Origin: Pseudomonadota bacterium | Lineage (GTDB): Bacteria > Pseudomonadota > Alphaproteobacteria > Rhizobiales > Hyphomicrobiaceae | Reading direction: 5' to 3' | Assembly (NCBI GenBank): GCA_023430315.1 | Contig: JAEZAW010000296.1 | Coordinates: 1 to 6,161, forward strand | DNA: 6,161 nucleotides | Shown: positions 5,948-6,161 of the stretch, piece by piece | Numbering within the stretch: position 1 is the first letter of the stretch | Layout: each line of letters opens with the position of its first letter | Notes under the pieces: model-generated | Seen by the model: only the letters and a program-made list of their open reading frames with translations | Databases searched by the model: none | What the model was told of the DNA's origin: nothing | Made by a program: the position numbers and the translations under genes

Positions 5948-6161
5948 TCACCCTGCGTTGCTGGGCACGGGCGTGTTGAGCAGCTGCTGCTCCCAAAGAT
6001 ACGCTATGCCGCTGCCGGCGAAGTGCTGGATGAGAATCTCGGTCAGCTCCTCGACATGCTCGGTGCGCGCCCAATCGCGTTGCCATTCGCCAGCGAGCGC
6101 CATCACGGTCATCACGTTCGCGCCGGCCGCGATCATTCGCTGGATGGCAACTTCGTGAGAC
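5948..6161 (-). CDS. Isochorismatase-family cysteine hydrolase, C-terminal part only
   Basis: The reading frame enters from the right edge and ends at TGA (complement of 5948-5950), giving about 70 C-terminal residues. SHEVAIQRMIAAGANVMTVM, then AGEWQRDWAR, then a helix around EELTEILIQHFAGSGIAYLWE, match the end of YcaC-like members of the isochorismatase superfamily as I remember them; EWQRDWAR is the most telling segment. The family hydrolyses amide, ester or vinyl-ether bonds with a catalytic Asp-Lys-Cys set, but those residues lie in the missing N-terminal part, so activity cannot be judged. An internal ATG at 6136 is not the start, because the conserved SHEVAxxR segment continues upstream of it. 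The gene is convergent with lysR. The substrate is unknown, and no functional link to the Sec genes is visible. Confidence 0.75.
   Translation of the reverse strand, partial: SHEVAIQRMIAAGANVMTVMALAGEWQRDWARTEHVEELTEILIQHFAGSGIAYLWEQQLLNTPVPSNAG

Noticed and set aside
5794..5979. 61-codon + strand open frame after lysR
   Set aside because: No recognisable domain, no convincing ribosome binding site, and its end overlaps the hydrolase gene on the other strand.

Overview
This GC-rich 6.2 kb window looks like alphaproteobacterial DNA, most likely Hyphomicrobiales (Rhizobiales)-like. That assignment is inferred from base composition and protein character, not from a database match. Its core is a selenocysteine (Sec) decoding locus on the + strand: selA (5' end cut by the window edge), a SEL1-repeat protein, selB, and the tRNA-Sec gene selC.

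Positions 1-4238 form one compact unit. selA stop and SEL1 start overlap as ATGA (1388-1391). SEL1 stop and selB start overlap as ATGA (2185-2188), each preceded by a visible Shine-Dalgarno sequence. selC begins only 6 nt after the selB stop. SelA (PLP enzyme) converts Ser-tRNA-Sec to Sec-tRNA-Sec, SelB delivers it to UGA codons marked by a SECIS hairpin, and selC supplies the UCA-anticodon tRNA. The function of the 266-aa SEL1 protein wedged between them is not established. Its five exact 36-residue repeats suggest a protein-interaction scaffold, and its coupled position makes it a candidate accessory factor of the Sec machinery. The tRNA-Sec has an unusual predicted 12-bp (7/5) acceptor/T stack instead of the 13-bp (8/5) form of E. 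coli. No selenoprotein gene, and no selD, is in the window. In such bacteria the client is often a formate dehydrogenase, probably encoded outside the window.

Positions 4239-6161 are a different neighbourhood with visibly lower GC and more relaxed codon use. A small NTF2/SnoaL-like protein (- strand, convergent with selC) is divergent from a LysR-family regulator (+ strand). The shared 95-bp spacer carries a near-perfect LysR-type box (T-N11-A dyad) that overlaps the first possible lysR start codon. After lysR comes a 183-bp spacer with no convincing gene. The C-terminal part of an isochorismatase-family hydrolase then enters from the right edge on the - strand.

The main leads are the SEL1 protein inside the Sec operon and the 12-bp acceptor/T stack of the tRNA-Sec.
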